DNA from: Asterias amurensis
Lineage: Eukaryota; Echinodermata; Asteroidea; Forcipulatida; Asteriidae
Direction of reading: 5' to 3'
Assembly: GCF_032118995.1 (NCBI RefSeq)
Contig: NC_092662.1
Location: forward strand, 2,790,001 to 2,854,000
Length of the DNA: 64,000 nucleotides
Shown here: positions 42,201 to 55,200 of the stretch, in pieces
Layout of the letters: the number at the start of each line of letters is the position of its first letter
How positions within the stretch are numbered: the first letter of the stretch is position 1
The notes under the pieces: generated by a model
The model's database searches: none
What the model saw: the letters and a program-made list of their open reading frames with translations, nothing else
What the model was told of the DNA's origin: nothing
Program-made: the position numbers and the translations under genes

Positions 42201-45200
42201 TTACCTTGCAGTCGGATACTGCCTCCTTGTCCCATACCCTCGCCTGGCTGAGGAAGGCCCACCCCCTGATGGGGCAGACGGGGGCATGGATGGACCCCCT
42301 AGCTGATTGGGAAATGTTTGAGGGTTGAAGAACACTGGTCCTGCTGCCTGAGTAGGAGGTGGTTGAGCAGCTTGGGGTTGCTGCCTGGCTGATGATTTAT
42401 CCTCCACCTGAGCGGTCTGTTTCAAGAGGGAAAAGTTAAACAAGGCAGTTGTTATCTCACAGGGAGCGTCAATACAAAGATCCAAGTTAAAATGTGATAA
42501 ACATTTCTAAAATCAATGCGTCTCACATTTTGACAAGTAAAAAACAAAACAGGAACTAAAACCTAAAATCAACAAAAAAATTTGCCAAGGGCATTTTGTT
42601 ATACTTTGTTAGCTGACCAAAATTCCCTTACTCTTTTCCAGCTGTCAACTTCCCCGAACATAAAAATTGCACATATCCAACAGCAAAAGACAAGAACAAA
42701 TATTGAGAAGCTTGGACCACAGCAATTAATTTGATGCCGATCCAACTCTGCTTCATGGGCAGAGACAGGGTTGCGCTTTCGCAACTTCGGTCAGAAACAG
42801 TTGTTGGTTACCACCAAATTGTTAAAAAAATAACCCCCATGTGGTGGATTTCAGCAGGCCGTATGCTCCCCAGGGAGTTGAAATAGTTAGAGGAATGGTT
42901 TAAAGTATGCCGGAGGTACAGGGATAAAAATCTTGTAAACCGCCTTGATCTACCTACTAGGATATGTGCGCTATAAGAACCAAGTATTATGCTCAATATT
43001 ATTCCCTGCGGAAAACGTCCTCTAAGAACTCAGACAATTTTTAGAAACATTTCTAAGGGGCATCAAGGCCGACACCAGGGCATACCATTCTATGCCTAGA
43101 GTTGTTAAAACCACCCAGACCCAAATGCTTAGCAAGTTTTGTTAAACAGATAGGAATAAAGAATGTTCACTATGTAGAAGCACACAGCCGCATGTTAACT
43201 AAGTGGTGATAATTATACTAAATACGTACACTGCGATAATCCTTCCATGTTCTCTGTAAGAATAAATTTGAATAAATTTGAATAAATTAAACGGCCTGTT
43301 TCCATAGGATGTTGTCTCTCACACTACCTCAAGGTCACCACAAAGATTCTTTTATTTCTATACATTCTAGCGATGGTGTGAACATCTAATCAACTACAGA
43401 ACGAAAACGGACATTTTCCTACGTCACAGTTTAAAGGAACCTGTTGCCTTGGATCGGTCGAGTTGGTCTTTGAAAAGCGTTTGTAACCGTTTGTTATAAA
43501 ATGCATATGATTAGAAAGATATTTTAATATAATGATCCACACAAGTATCACTCGAATTGCGTGGTTTTCCTTTTACCTCATCGACTAACACGGTCGGTTT
43601 TTTATGGGAGTCAAATTTTTAAACTCCCATAAATGCCCGACCGTGTTAGTTCGCAAAGTAAAAGGAAGAACACACAATTTCGAGGCAAATTTGTGTGGAT
43701 CATTGTATTCTACTTTTAAATCATCTTTCTAATTATTTGCATTTTATAACAAACGGTTACAAACACTTTTCAAAGACCAACTCGACCGATCCAAGGCAAC
43801 GTGTTCCTTTAACTACCCATGAAGACGATGCAGTGAGACACAGTTTGACCGAGAATTAAAAGAAAGACCAGCTTGCAAGAAAGAACAACAATCGCAGATG
43901 AACTATTTGTATATTGGCTGAGAAAAATGAAGTAATCCTAAAGTGCAACACTCTACCTCAATGGAAGAAGATGACCCCAATGAAAAACATATTTATAATG
44001 GACAAATTGTGTGAAGTGGTTAGTTGGAAATAAAATAATTTAGGGTTGAACAAAGACAAAATTACGAATGCACGATTACAAAAAACAACTGAAAATGTGC
44101 CGTTGCTCTACCCACTGAGCTATCTAGCCCTACCGTGACCTTCTCTTTCAATTTTGTCAATATCTTTCTTCGGGGTGCCAGTCAGAAGCCAACCGAACAA
44201 AGATATTGACAAAATAGAGAGACTTGATAGCTCAGTTGGTCGAGGGCCAGCACGTTACTCTGGAAGTCAACGGTTCAAATCCCGCTCAAGTCAGTTTCCC
44301 TTGAGGTTTACAGTGAAACATGCAGTGAAAAGAAGAACTCAGTTAAAATTTACATGAAGATGAATATCTGTGAGTTGACATGCAATCAAATTGATGATTG
44401 AATGATAACAAAATAACAAGTATAAACTCGAACCCACTCCTAATTAACTAGCTCCAAGATTGCACTAAGAGCAAATACATCTACAGTCACAGAAGATGCA
44501 ATGATCAACAGCATGAACAAGCACTATATATAGTGCCTAGAGGCTAAATACACTTTATGTATCTACACTTATAGCGAGAAAGTAGAGTCAGGGAGTTAGT
44601 AGCTACAGCAAGTTTAGTTAGTGGACAATGAGAAGTTCCAGCATGTTAGTGGACCGTGACTAGAAAGAGCAATTGAGAGGACCTTGTTTAGCTATAGCAA
44701 GTGAGAGGACAGTTAGTAGCCACAAACAAAACTATAGCTACATGACAGTGGGTCGTTGCAACGAGTGACAAGGGAGTGAGTAGCTAGCAGGCTAGCAGTG
44801 AGTAGCTACAACAAGTGAAAGCAAAATGAATAGCTAGAGCGAATGGGTAGTGAGTAGCTACGATGAGTGAGCTGATAGAAGCTACAGCAACTAGGAATTG
44901 AGTGGCTACAGCGAGTGAGTAGCTAGGGCGAGTGAGCAGTAAGGAGCTACAGGGAGCAGACACAGCGAGTGACAGGAGAATGAGAAGCTACATGAAATGA
45001 GCAGTGAGTAGCAATATCGAGTGCGTAGCTCTGCTGAGTGGGCAGTAAGGAGCTATAGCTAGCAGCTACAGCGAAACAGAAAAATGAGTAGCTACAACTG
45101 AGCAGTGAGTGGCTACAGTGACAGGAGAGTGAGATGCTACAATGAGCGGACAGTGAGTAGCATCGAGTGAAAACCATGAGCTAACATAACAGCATTACAG

Positions 45201-48200
45201 AGAAAGGGGTAAGAAGGATAGATCTCTGTTTGCAACCAATGATGAGACAAAAACACATGTCAAAATAAAAGCTGCATAATGTTGCAAGCTAAAATGAGAG
45301 GACAGTGAAAGGCAAACAAAAAGACAGCGGTGCGTGGATCGATGGAGAGCCAAGATGGAGTGATAGCTAGGGTCGTCGGACAGGGGAGATAAGAAAGACA
45401 TATTTAAGTACCTTCTCTTGCAAATGGTGGCTAACCTCATACGACAGCGAGCTCATGGAACTAGACCGTGATAACTGAGCGGTCGGGGGGGAAACCCAGC
45501 CAAAGAAAGAAAAACCGAAAAACAAACCAAGGGGAAGAGGGGTGGGAAACAAGCAGTAAAATAAAAATAAAAAGATCATCAGGCAGGATGTCATGCGCAA
45601 ACTGAACGCTAAATATAGTCTTGAGCCTTTTAGGTTAGGAGTGGGCTTGGGGGCGGGGTGGGGTTCAGAGTGGTGTGCAAACGGGGAAAACATTTTTGTT
45701 GGAAGTTTTGTGCTGGAAATCTATAAAAGATCTAGCAATAAACACCTTCGATCGTAAATTAATTTTGCAGTGATTGTGGACATCCAAATATGGATTGGTT
45801 ATTATCAGTATATAACATCAATAAATAAAACAAGTTATTTGTCAAATGAAACAATGTGCTGTGGGCATGCACGTACAGTGAGAGGTTGGAATAATGGTTG
45901 CAATATTCAGCTTTAAAACCATGAAGACAAATCTTGAGATATTACTTTCCAGATGCCAGGTATCTGCTTTTCTGACCCCAAACAAGGTCACTTTTTGGTT
46001 TCAACCAAGATTATGAGATTATTACAATTCACCACAAGGCTCTGAAGAGGTCATTAGTTCAAGTTTAGGTCAATTTAAGGTCAATTGGAACTCAATGAAT
46101 TAAAACAAATGGCAGCTGGAAGGTCACACTCCTCAAGTTAAAAGAATAAATGTTTCCGAGTGAGTAATGAATCAAACTCAAGTCTTTTGTGTTCTCCTCC
46201 CCCCCCCCCCACCAAAAGTAAAACTTTATGACTACTCTTGCAATTGTTGATGCATGCATTTGATTATGAATATCATGTGAACAATTTGAAAATGTTCTTA
46301 TGAGAAAACAGAAAGGAACAAGATATAAAAAACATTTAAAATGTTGCCTAACAACCCTATCCTTACCAAGCTGCTCTGATATAAACCACCACCATGACCA
46401 CTGTCGTCAACATTTGTTGACTATTCATACATGAAACAAATATTCTTACATTTATAGCATTCGCGTATTCGTTGGCAAATTTTTAGAAAACCCTTGTTAT
46501 GACTATGAAAACTTAATTTTAATTATTTTCATTTTTAATAGTATTTGACAAGTGTAAAGCATTCCTAACAAATATGGCTTGTTGGTCTAGACTTAGACAC
46601 TCCAAGAAGTTACAATACGAGAGGTTTACAGGCGGGACGTTGACAGAAATACAAAGCTGCACATTCAGAAAGTCTCAAATATTTGTTTCTCCCATAGGTG
46701 ACCGTTTTATTCTTTTAAAAGAAAAAAATGTGCAGGCCCAAGGACATTTTGAAAAAATTATGAGAACTCATATGCCTACTGTACTTAGTGTATTAACCAA
46801 AAAAAGTGGTATGAGAGCTGTCGGCTAGGTAGCCTCTGGTAAGGAAAGGGTGTTGAAAGTGAAGCAGTGCAAGCAACAAAATGGTCAGAAGCTTCTTTCA
46901 CAAACTGACCAGTTGAGCTCCAGTTCAGGAAGAAGTTGCTAAGCTGTTAAAACATTCAAGTGTCTGGGTTGTATAGCCTGCTCAATGAGATTGACCTTTG
47001 ACCTGGTGAATGTTGTAGTGTCATGAAGCAAGTGATTATGATTTGCATAAAGGTCAATCATTTTGCATAAAATACAAATGATCTGGTACCTCATGTCTCC
47101 ATTGTGGCCTGTTTAAGCGTGATTTGCATAAAGGTCAATCATTTTGCATAAAATGCAAACGACCTGGGGCCTCATGTCTTCATCGTGGCCTCTATAAGCG
47201 TTCAGTCAAACCTTATTGTGGAATACCTGCATGATAAGGCCACTAATAGTGGCCACCTTCCCCTCACTGGGGTCTCCCTTGATTGATGAACTAGAGAACG
47301 AGTAGCCTGCACAAGTCGTTCAATTGCCTCACTAAAAAGGGAGAATTTACGCAAGGTGGCAGCAGACTTACCAGGTACATTTCTATTGTTAACGTAGTTC
47401 TGATCATGCGCACAATGGATTTACCTGGTAAATCTGCTGCCTAATAGTGTCCACTGCTGAAAGTCCCAAAATGTTTTGCAATACAAAATTTGTATCAACT
47501 TACATTTTCTTCATGTTGAGTCTGTGGTGGCGCTAGCTGAGAATTGTTGGCTTGAAATTGTGGATCGGGTTGCTGCTGCTGTTGATACTGGCTTTGTTGT
47601 TGTGGATCGGGCAGTTGTTGTTGATACTGGCTTTGTTGTTGTTGTGGATACTGTGGTTGACTGGCTGGCGCCTCGTTGTAGTTGCTGTTGTTTGCAGTAA
47701 ATGCATTTGGATTGAAAAACTATAAGAGAAAGATGATAAAAAGATTGTTACTTTTGAGAATTTGTTTTATTACGAACACAACCCCCACAGTGTAAAGTTT
47801 CAAGTTCATAAATTTGGAGGCAAGAATGCAGCAGCCATCAGTTTGGTTCTGAGGCATCTCTGTTCCTCAGACTTACGAGGTACAGTGGTTTTGTTACTTA
47901 AAAGTCATCCTTGTTACTAACAGGTTTCCTAAGACTTCCGAGTTACTGTGATAATGTTTGCTTTTAAGGTATACTTGTATACAGGTTTCCTTAAACTTCC
48001 GGGTTACAGTGATTTAATTTTCTAATGAGGCATCCTTGTTACCAGGTTTCCGCAGACTTTTAAAGTTACAGTCTTTACGTATCTTTGGTTTCCCTCCCCA
48101 AAATTTCACACAATAATACAAATTTTCTGAGGTTGGGTCACATTTGAAAATACCTGTTGTTGCTGCTGTGGTGATGTGTCACTGTGTGGCGTTGCTGGCG

Positions 48201-50226
48201 TCGCTGGCGTCTCTGAGCGAGAGGATGGATTAGCGACATGCTGCTGCTGGCCAGGGTTAGGCGTCTCATCCCCCGACGCTGCTGTCCACAAAAACATATT
48301 CACAGCATTAAGATTCACCATCAACATTTTGCAAATTATTATATCGAGTGAAAATATATTATACTTTTTATAGGCCATGGGTGGAGTTCACAAAGAGTTA
48401 ACTAGTCTTATCTTGAGTTAGGTCGAGTAACTTGTCCTAACTTAGGATTAGTCATACGTTTTTTATATTAGGACTAGTCCCAACTCTTTGTGAAATCGAC
48501 CCAGTGTCATGTTGTTTAGAAAAATAGTCCAAACTGTCCATTGTGTAGCATACACAAGGAGGCACCTATTGTAATACAATTCATTTCACTTGTACAAGGA
48601 GCGACAACAGGCCCTGGAACTCTTGCCTCGTAAAATCCCTTTCCAGGGTTAATGTGTAAGCCCCCGATTCCAGACCTTTGTCAAGTTGTTATACAAGTAT
48701 GGCATACAAGAATGGCCACAATGCCACCAGTGTTCGTCATTATATTCCGCTCTTTCGGATGTCACTCTTCATACCAATGCGGATGAACAAGGCAAAAGCC
48801 GCAATCACAAAATTTTCTTCAACAGTATTTTCTGTTCTTGCGTACTGAACACATACCTTGTCCGGGGACGAAGAAGTTCATTGAGGTACTTGGTGGTCCT
48901 GAGGGCAGTGACTGGAACAGCGTACTGGGTGGTGGCATGCTGGCTTTAGACACCGACGCCCCACTGCTCTGACCAACCACATCAACATAGTTTCTCCTCG
49001 CTGTAAACAAAAAGCGAAACAGAATCCTACAATTTGATTTCAAACTTGAGAGAAAAATCTTATCTTTGTGTGTTTTGTAGAATCAAGTTTTTCTCTGGCA
49101 ATTTCACAATTTAACTTGCTTACGTACACATACTCTGCTGATCAGGAACACCATAAGTTGAGTCTGGTGTTCTTATACTCAAGGCCATGACAAGCCCAAT
49201 GACCTGCCGTCGATTTCACAAACTTAAGACTAATCTTAGGACTTTGGACGAGTGTCAACCCTGCACTGTAGCATGCAGACCTTAAGATTAATCCTAAGTT
49301 AGGATAACTCATCCTAACTCGAGATAAGAAAAGTCCTAACACTTTGTGAAATCGACCCCAGGTCTCTTATGTAATGCGCATTGAATCATTATGATAAAAT
49401 GTGCTACATTAGAACTAGTTACTCTTGTCACTGTACACACAATTCTTAAGATAAACACATTGTATGATCTGTCTATAATTCCTTGGTGAAAGTTGTAAAA
49501 AGGATAAAAAAAGAAATATTGAGTTGTCAATATATTGTCTTATACCTGGCTTTCTGAATTTATTTTCACCAAAGGCTGGCGGGCCGGATGAGGGTCCAGG
49601 GGTCTGGCTCCCGCCTCCTTGGGGAGTAGGTACAGCTGGCTTCAGGTCGGTATCTTTGGGTGGAGCTGGTGGGGGCGCTACATACTGTAAATCAAGTTTT
49701 AAAAAGTCGTCAACAGTTTGTTCATTCAATGCAAATTTATTGTTATTTCATATATATCTTTATAACAAAACAAACTAAAAAAAAAAAGATTTTAAAGGTC
49801 AAAATTTCAAATAAAAAAAAATAATAAAAAATAAGCACTAACATACCGCTAATCTTCCACGTATATATCTTTATTGCAAAATTGTTGAAACTTGATTTTT
49901 TTTTGGGGTGTGTGATAATGTCATTTGTAAACAGAGAGGCTCCGCACAAGCTTGTTGTACATCTTTCTTCTTTTTTCTTTTTTTTAATCTCTAAGTACAA
50001 GTACATGTACATACATTTTTTATTCTCTGTAGCAATTCCAGTTTTTTTAACTAGGGTTTATTCTCAGTGTTTTTTAATCATTGATAGTTGTGTATAAATT
50101 CTGCATTTATAACATGTTTACTATATTTTCTCTTGGGTGTTTTAATTGTATGGATTTTAATAGGTTTTCTTTTAATTGTTCAGCGCCCAGGAGCATGTTT
50201 ACATGGATAGGCGCTATATAAATTTC

Positions 50227-50260
<34 letters not shown>

Positions 50261-52236
50261 TAAGTCAAAGTGAAACATTCTATAAGTTACTTACTTCTTC
50301 ATCTTCATCCTCGTTTATCCATCGGTTAGTTTTGGCGTCCCACTGGATCTGTAGGAAAGTTTTCAAAAAATATCGAATTGATCATGAAAGGTAAGGTCAT
50401 AAATTGGCTTTCAACAAAATAATGATGATTATAATAGGATAACAAATATAAAGAAAGATTCCATTAAAGGGAAGGTACACGTTTGGTAATTGTCAAAGAC
50501 CAGTCTTCTCACTTGGTGCATCCCAACATAAGCATCAAATAAGGAATGTTTGTATACAGGACCATTTGGGGTAGCAGTTGTAATAATGATACAGCCCAGT
50601 TCATAATTCCTGCAAATGTGAAGAAAAAAAAAATTTCATCACAGCTCCATTTTCCCTGCGAATATTTCAGAGTTGAGCACATGTCACTTCGTCCAAATTA
50701 TTTGTTGCGAATTTGTGACGTCAAAATCACATGGCATTCGCAGGAAGTATGAACTGGGCTTAAGGACACCCCGACTCAAAAAAAGATGACAAATTAAAAA
50801 AAAAAGTTTTTTTCTTTTACCTTCTTTTTGTTATCATCAGGTAGATGAACTTGATTTCCCCGCCCCGTGACTTTGCTGAAAAATCCTCCAAACCAACCCC
50901 GGCCGCCGCCCTGTTTGGCTTTGGGCTTCTCCTTTGGCTTCTCCTTGACTTCCGGCTTGGGCGCTGGCTTGGGCTCCTCCCTCTGCAAGTGTTTGGTTGA
51001 GTCCGTTGAATAGGTGCGGGCTCTTCCACTTGGTGTGTGTGGGGGTGTCAAGGTGAGCGCCGGTGAGGGTGGAGGGGGTGCCTTCTGGCCGTATTGACTG
51101 AAAGAACTCTGAAGAGTGATAAGAGTAGAATTTATCTGGTTAGAATTTGTCAATCAAAAAGATAAATTGATCATGTGTCCTGGCTTGGGTTCAACCCAAG
51201 GGTTAAACAAGTTTTACCCAAAAGTTTCATGAGGTTTTACAAGGCATCCAAGGATTTCACAAGCTTTCACAAGGTTCAATAAAAGGGTTTCACAAGATCC
51301 AATCAGTGTTAGTTTGGATACTTGATTTGAAAGTACTTTATAATTTCTACTACCATGTGCCAACTACAACAACAAAAATAGTAAAATCTAACGACTTACA
51401 GTTCTCGTGCTTGTACCATAGTAGTCGAATGCTGCCCTTGATGCTCCGCTCTCCTCCAGCTCTGTTCCGGAATCACCAGCCGAAGTTGCGCTCGTTGTGC
51501 TGTACTCTGAGAAATTACTGTTTAGCGAGGCACCAGGGTCGACGTTGCGAGGCACGGACGAGAGCGGTTGCTGCCCAAATGTTGTATAGTTGCCCGAGTT
51601 TTGTGTTACAGCAGGATCACCCTGCGCCAAATGCTGTTGCTGCTGATGTTGTTGTTGTTGTTGTTGTTGTTGCTCATGTTGTTGTTGTTGCTCTTGTTGT
51701 TGATCGTAGCTATAGGCACTGTGTTGATTCTGTGACTGGTCAGTTGTTACATCTGAAGTTGAGGGCGCTTGATGGTAGTAGCCGCTCGTTGTCAGGGCGT
51801 AGTCACCAACTATCAAGAAAAGAAGAAAAAAAGTTGATATATCTTTTCGAGACAAAGTGAAAAAGAACAGACGAGGAGACAAGTTAAGGTTGAGGTCGAG
51901 GGCCTTTCAAAAATTCTAAAAATTTTACACTGAGAAAGCAAAAGTACACATATTGTAAAAACAACTTCAAAACAACAACACAGAAGAACAAATTACCGGA
52001 TGCATAAGGTTCACCGCCCTCGTTGACATGAGCGGGGTCAACCTCAAACGTTGGTCCACTACTTCCGACACTCTCCCCCATCGTACTGAGATTGCTGTAG
52101 GATTCACTCCAAGGTATCGGGGTACCAGACGTAGAGGACGGTTGGATCTGACCATCCTGTAAGGGGGTTAAGAAAAAAAAACAATAATAATTTTAATAAT
52201 TGCCACTGCTTTGATAAATAGAAAACGTAAAAAAAA

Positions 52237-52268
<32 letters not shown>

Positions 52269-55200
52269 TACAGCATTCATAAAGCGAACAGTATTTCACA
52301 CAAAAAAATGTCATTAAAAAATTCCATCGCAAGGACAAAAATCTAGTTAAATGGTTACTAAAGAAAGGTTTTTATAAAAAGAAGGGCTCTTTTTAAGGCC
52401 AACACTCCTCCCACAAGAAAATTTACATAAAAATCTTTTGAGCTTCGCTACTTTTGTGCTCTATGAAAATTGATTGAGCTCAGGGCCCAAGTTCATAAAG
52501 CCTGTAAGCACACAAATTTGCTTAGCATAAAATTTCTTCCTTAATAAAAAGAGGATTACCAACCAGTCCATGTGACTTGATTCAGAATAAGCAAACAACA
52601 GCTGAATGTCAGCAACAAGCAATATGCAACAAATCCAAAATTTGGTTGGTACTCTTGTTTTTATCAAGGAAGAAATTTCATGCTAAGCAAATTTTTGTGC
52701 TTACAGGCTTTATGAAATTTGGTCCAGGTCAGAATCTTAATCAAGAGCAGTAAAAGGAGCCCCTGTGAAGATAGACCCCCCTTCTACATTTCATAAAATT
52801 CATTACAATCAAACACTAGCACATCAAAAATACAAGTTGATGAACTATGACGGTCCCACTAAACTTACATTCATTTGTCTGAGAATATCAGTCAGCTTGG
52901 ACAGCCATTCCGGATTGATCAGAACTTGCCCGTCATAATATTGGTCGTCGTGGTATACCAAACGATCAGAAAGCTGAGGGGAAAAGGGGGAGTGCACATT
53001 ATTTAACAACTACCATGGATAAACTGTCTGAAAAATTAGCACATTTTAGAAATATTTCACTGTCTGAAAAATTAGCACATTTTAGAAATATTAAACTGTC
53101 TGAATAATTAGCACATTTTAGAAATATTTTACTGTCTGAAAAATTAGCACATTTTAGAAATATTTTACTGTCTGAAAAATTAGCACATTTTAGAAATATT
53201 TTAAATAGTGGGTAGTGCGTTATCATAGGGAAATTGATGAAGATTCTTTTGGTTGGAACTAGGTTTAGAGTTATGGTCCGAAAACAGAACTTTAGCGATG
53301 TTAGAAATTGATAACTTGTGCATCCATACCTGACAGATCTGGTTGACTAATGTTGAGCTGTACAGACTGGGCATGTATAACACGGCTTTAGCTACGACTT
53401 CACAGTAATGGAGCGCCTGAAAAGGAGAAGAGGAATCAGCAGTTAATAGATAATTCTACATTTCAAATGATACTTCAAAATACAAGCATCTTGAACAAGT
53501 CATGAAACAAAAGTAATGACCAGGATTCGAACCGACACCCTGATGAATTAACCATCAGGGCTCAATTTCATAAAGCTGTTAAGCAGACAAAAACTGCTCT
53601 GCAAATTTCTTTGCTAAAAGCAAAAATAAGGGCACCATTTGCACCAATCTAAACTTTACGGAATAACCTGTTTCTGTTAAGCAAGATTTTTCTGTGCTCA
53701 GCAAGTTTTTTTATGCTTACAGGCTTTATGAAATTGTGGTAAGAACTTCTGTATACAAGACAGTTCTGGGAGGGGAAAAGGAGATGTAAAGAGCAATCAA
53801 AACCTTTTAGATTTAGATTTTTTTAAATATTTCGGGGACACCCACCTGTGTTGTGAATCCATGTTCTGCTAGTCTGGTAGCATAGATGAATTTATAGGGT
53901 TGATAGTTAGGCAAGCTGTAGTGTTTATTGGCAAGCAGTTGAGCGTACTCGTAGACCTCCGTCTGCTGGATACTGGAATTCAGTGCAAAGTTCTGGAAAG
54001 GAAGACTGGAAGAAAAGAAGGGAATTACAGTAATAAAAATATTGGGTTTTTTTTGGGGGGGGTTTATTTACAAACAGTCAAATATATGCAAAAAAAAAAA
54101 TTGTTTTATAAAAGCTTGCCTATGCTTTGCCTAACGTCACGGGCCGCGTGGGCAGTCACTTCAAGGTGAGGGCCACACTTAACTTCTATTGGCTGTCGAC
54201 CAAATCAACTACCACCAGGGACATGTTGCCACATACCTCTATGCCAGAAACAGGGTGACCCCCCCTTCACAAAATATCAGAACAAATGCAGCATGTTTAG
54301 TTTATCAGGAAGACTCCCAACAAGTCTGAATTCAGATAAAAGGCTAGACTTCTCATCCCTAGTTTTAGGACATACCTGTGGCTAGCACCGATCATGACCA
54401 TCTTGGTTGTCTTGCTACCGTAGACGCCCAGTCCAACTTGGGCCATCAGATAGACAAAGTGAGATGCTTTCAACAAACCTCTTGATGCTGATAAGAAAAA
54501 CGAGGAAACAAGAAATCTGTTACAGAACTTACAGAAACCATGGTTTTAATTTGAGCTCTGTAGTGTGGCAAGTGTTTTGCTTAAAAACACAAGTGTCATT
54601 ACCGAGTTTAACAAAATTTGTTTCAGACATTCTGAAGGCATCATCGAGTATAAGCCATTTAGTCTGAAAGATTTTTCGTCTCCTCATAAAAACGCAACAC
54701 CACTATGAACTGTCCTGAACGAAATTTCTCTCAGAAATACCGACACTAGCGTTTGAGACCTTACCTAGGGAGTCACCGAGGGTGACGATGCTCTTACTGT
54801 CCAGCTCTGAATCTGGGCTTAGATTGGAGAGTATCATGGCTAGATGCGGTCTCCAATCGCCCCACTTCTCATCCGCACAGCTCTGGCAAAAAACAAAAAA
54901 AATGATAATGAGTTATAGCAACCTTCTTTATATCTGATGAAGAACATCAATATCGTCAAAAATTCTGCTTGTTTTTATTCATCGCCTTAAACAAGGCCAC
55001 TCTTGCAAACCTTGAATAAGATGGAGTTCATGGCCCCATGCTGACCATTGTCTTGCTCATGGAGCACCCTAATAAGTTCCCCATAAAATAAGTCTCTATT
55101 ACTCACAGTGACTGCAGCAGGCTGTCTCTCTGACATGAGTTGATAGAGTGTCTGTAGGGGATCATTCATCGTTAGACTGTTGGCAAATCTACAAACAATC

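Larger units (their letters stand above)
42201..52156 (-). other. SEC16: SEC16 C-terminal exons, polyglutamine and conserved tail
   Basis: Exons 51997-52156, 51400-51809, 50821-51108, 50295-50348, 49546-49684, 48857-49000, 48154-48281, 47504-47719, 45412-45474 and 42201-42416. Exon 51400-51809 has a His-interrupted glutamine tract. Exon 50821-51108 ends in [20 protein letters not shown] followed by DD, matching the family's WFFRWLPGKKK...YLPDDK block. Exon 50295-50348 gives [29 protein letters not shown] matches human RYVDVLNPSG. The small exon 45412-45474 encodes [20 protein letters not shown]. The last exon has [11 protein letters not shown] and ends RRQYPTAR. Confidence 0.92.

Noticed and set aside
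44220-44300. Genuine tRNA gene next to the hairpin
   Set aside because: The acceptor arm does not pair by eye and the B box is followed by the SINE tail rather than a terminator run.
46574-46828. 84-codon plus-strand frame
   Set aside because: No domain, no splice partner, antisense inside a SEC16 intron; length is within chance expectation for AT-rich DNA of this size.
51306-51860. 184-codon plus-strand frame
   Set aside because: It is the antisense of the polyglutamine exon of SEC16; the Val/Ala runs are reversed CAA/CAG repeats.
53023-53226. 75-codon repeated-peptide protein
   Set aside because: It is a 36-bp satellite in a SEC16 intron with no start context.
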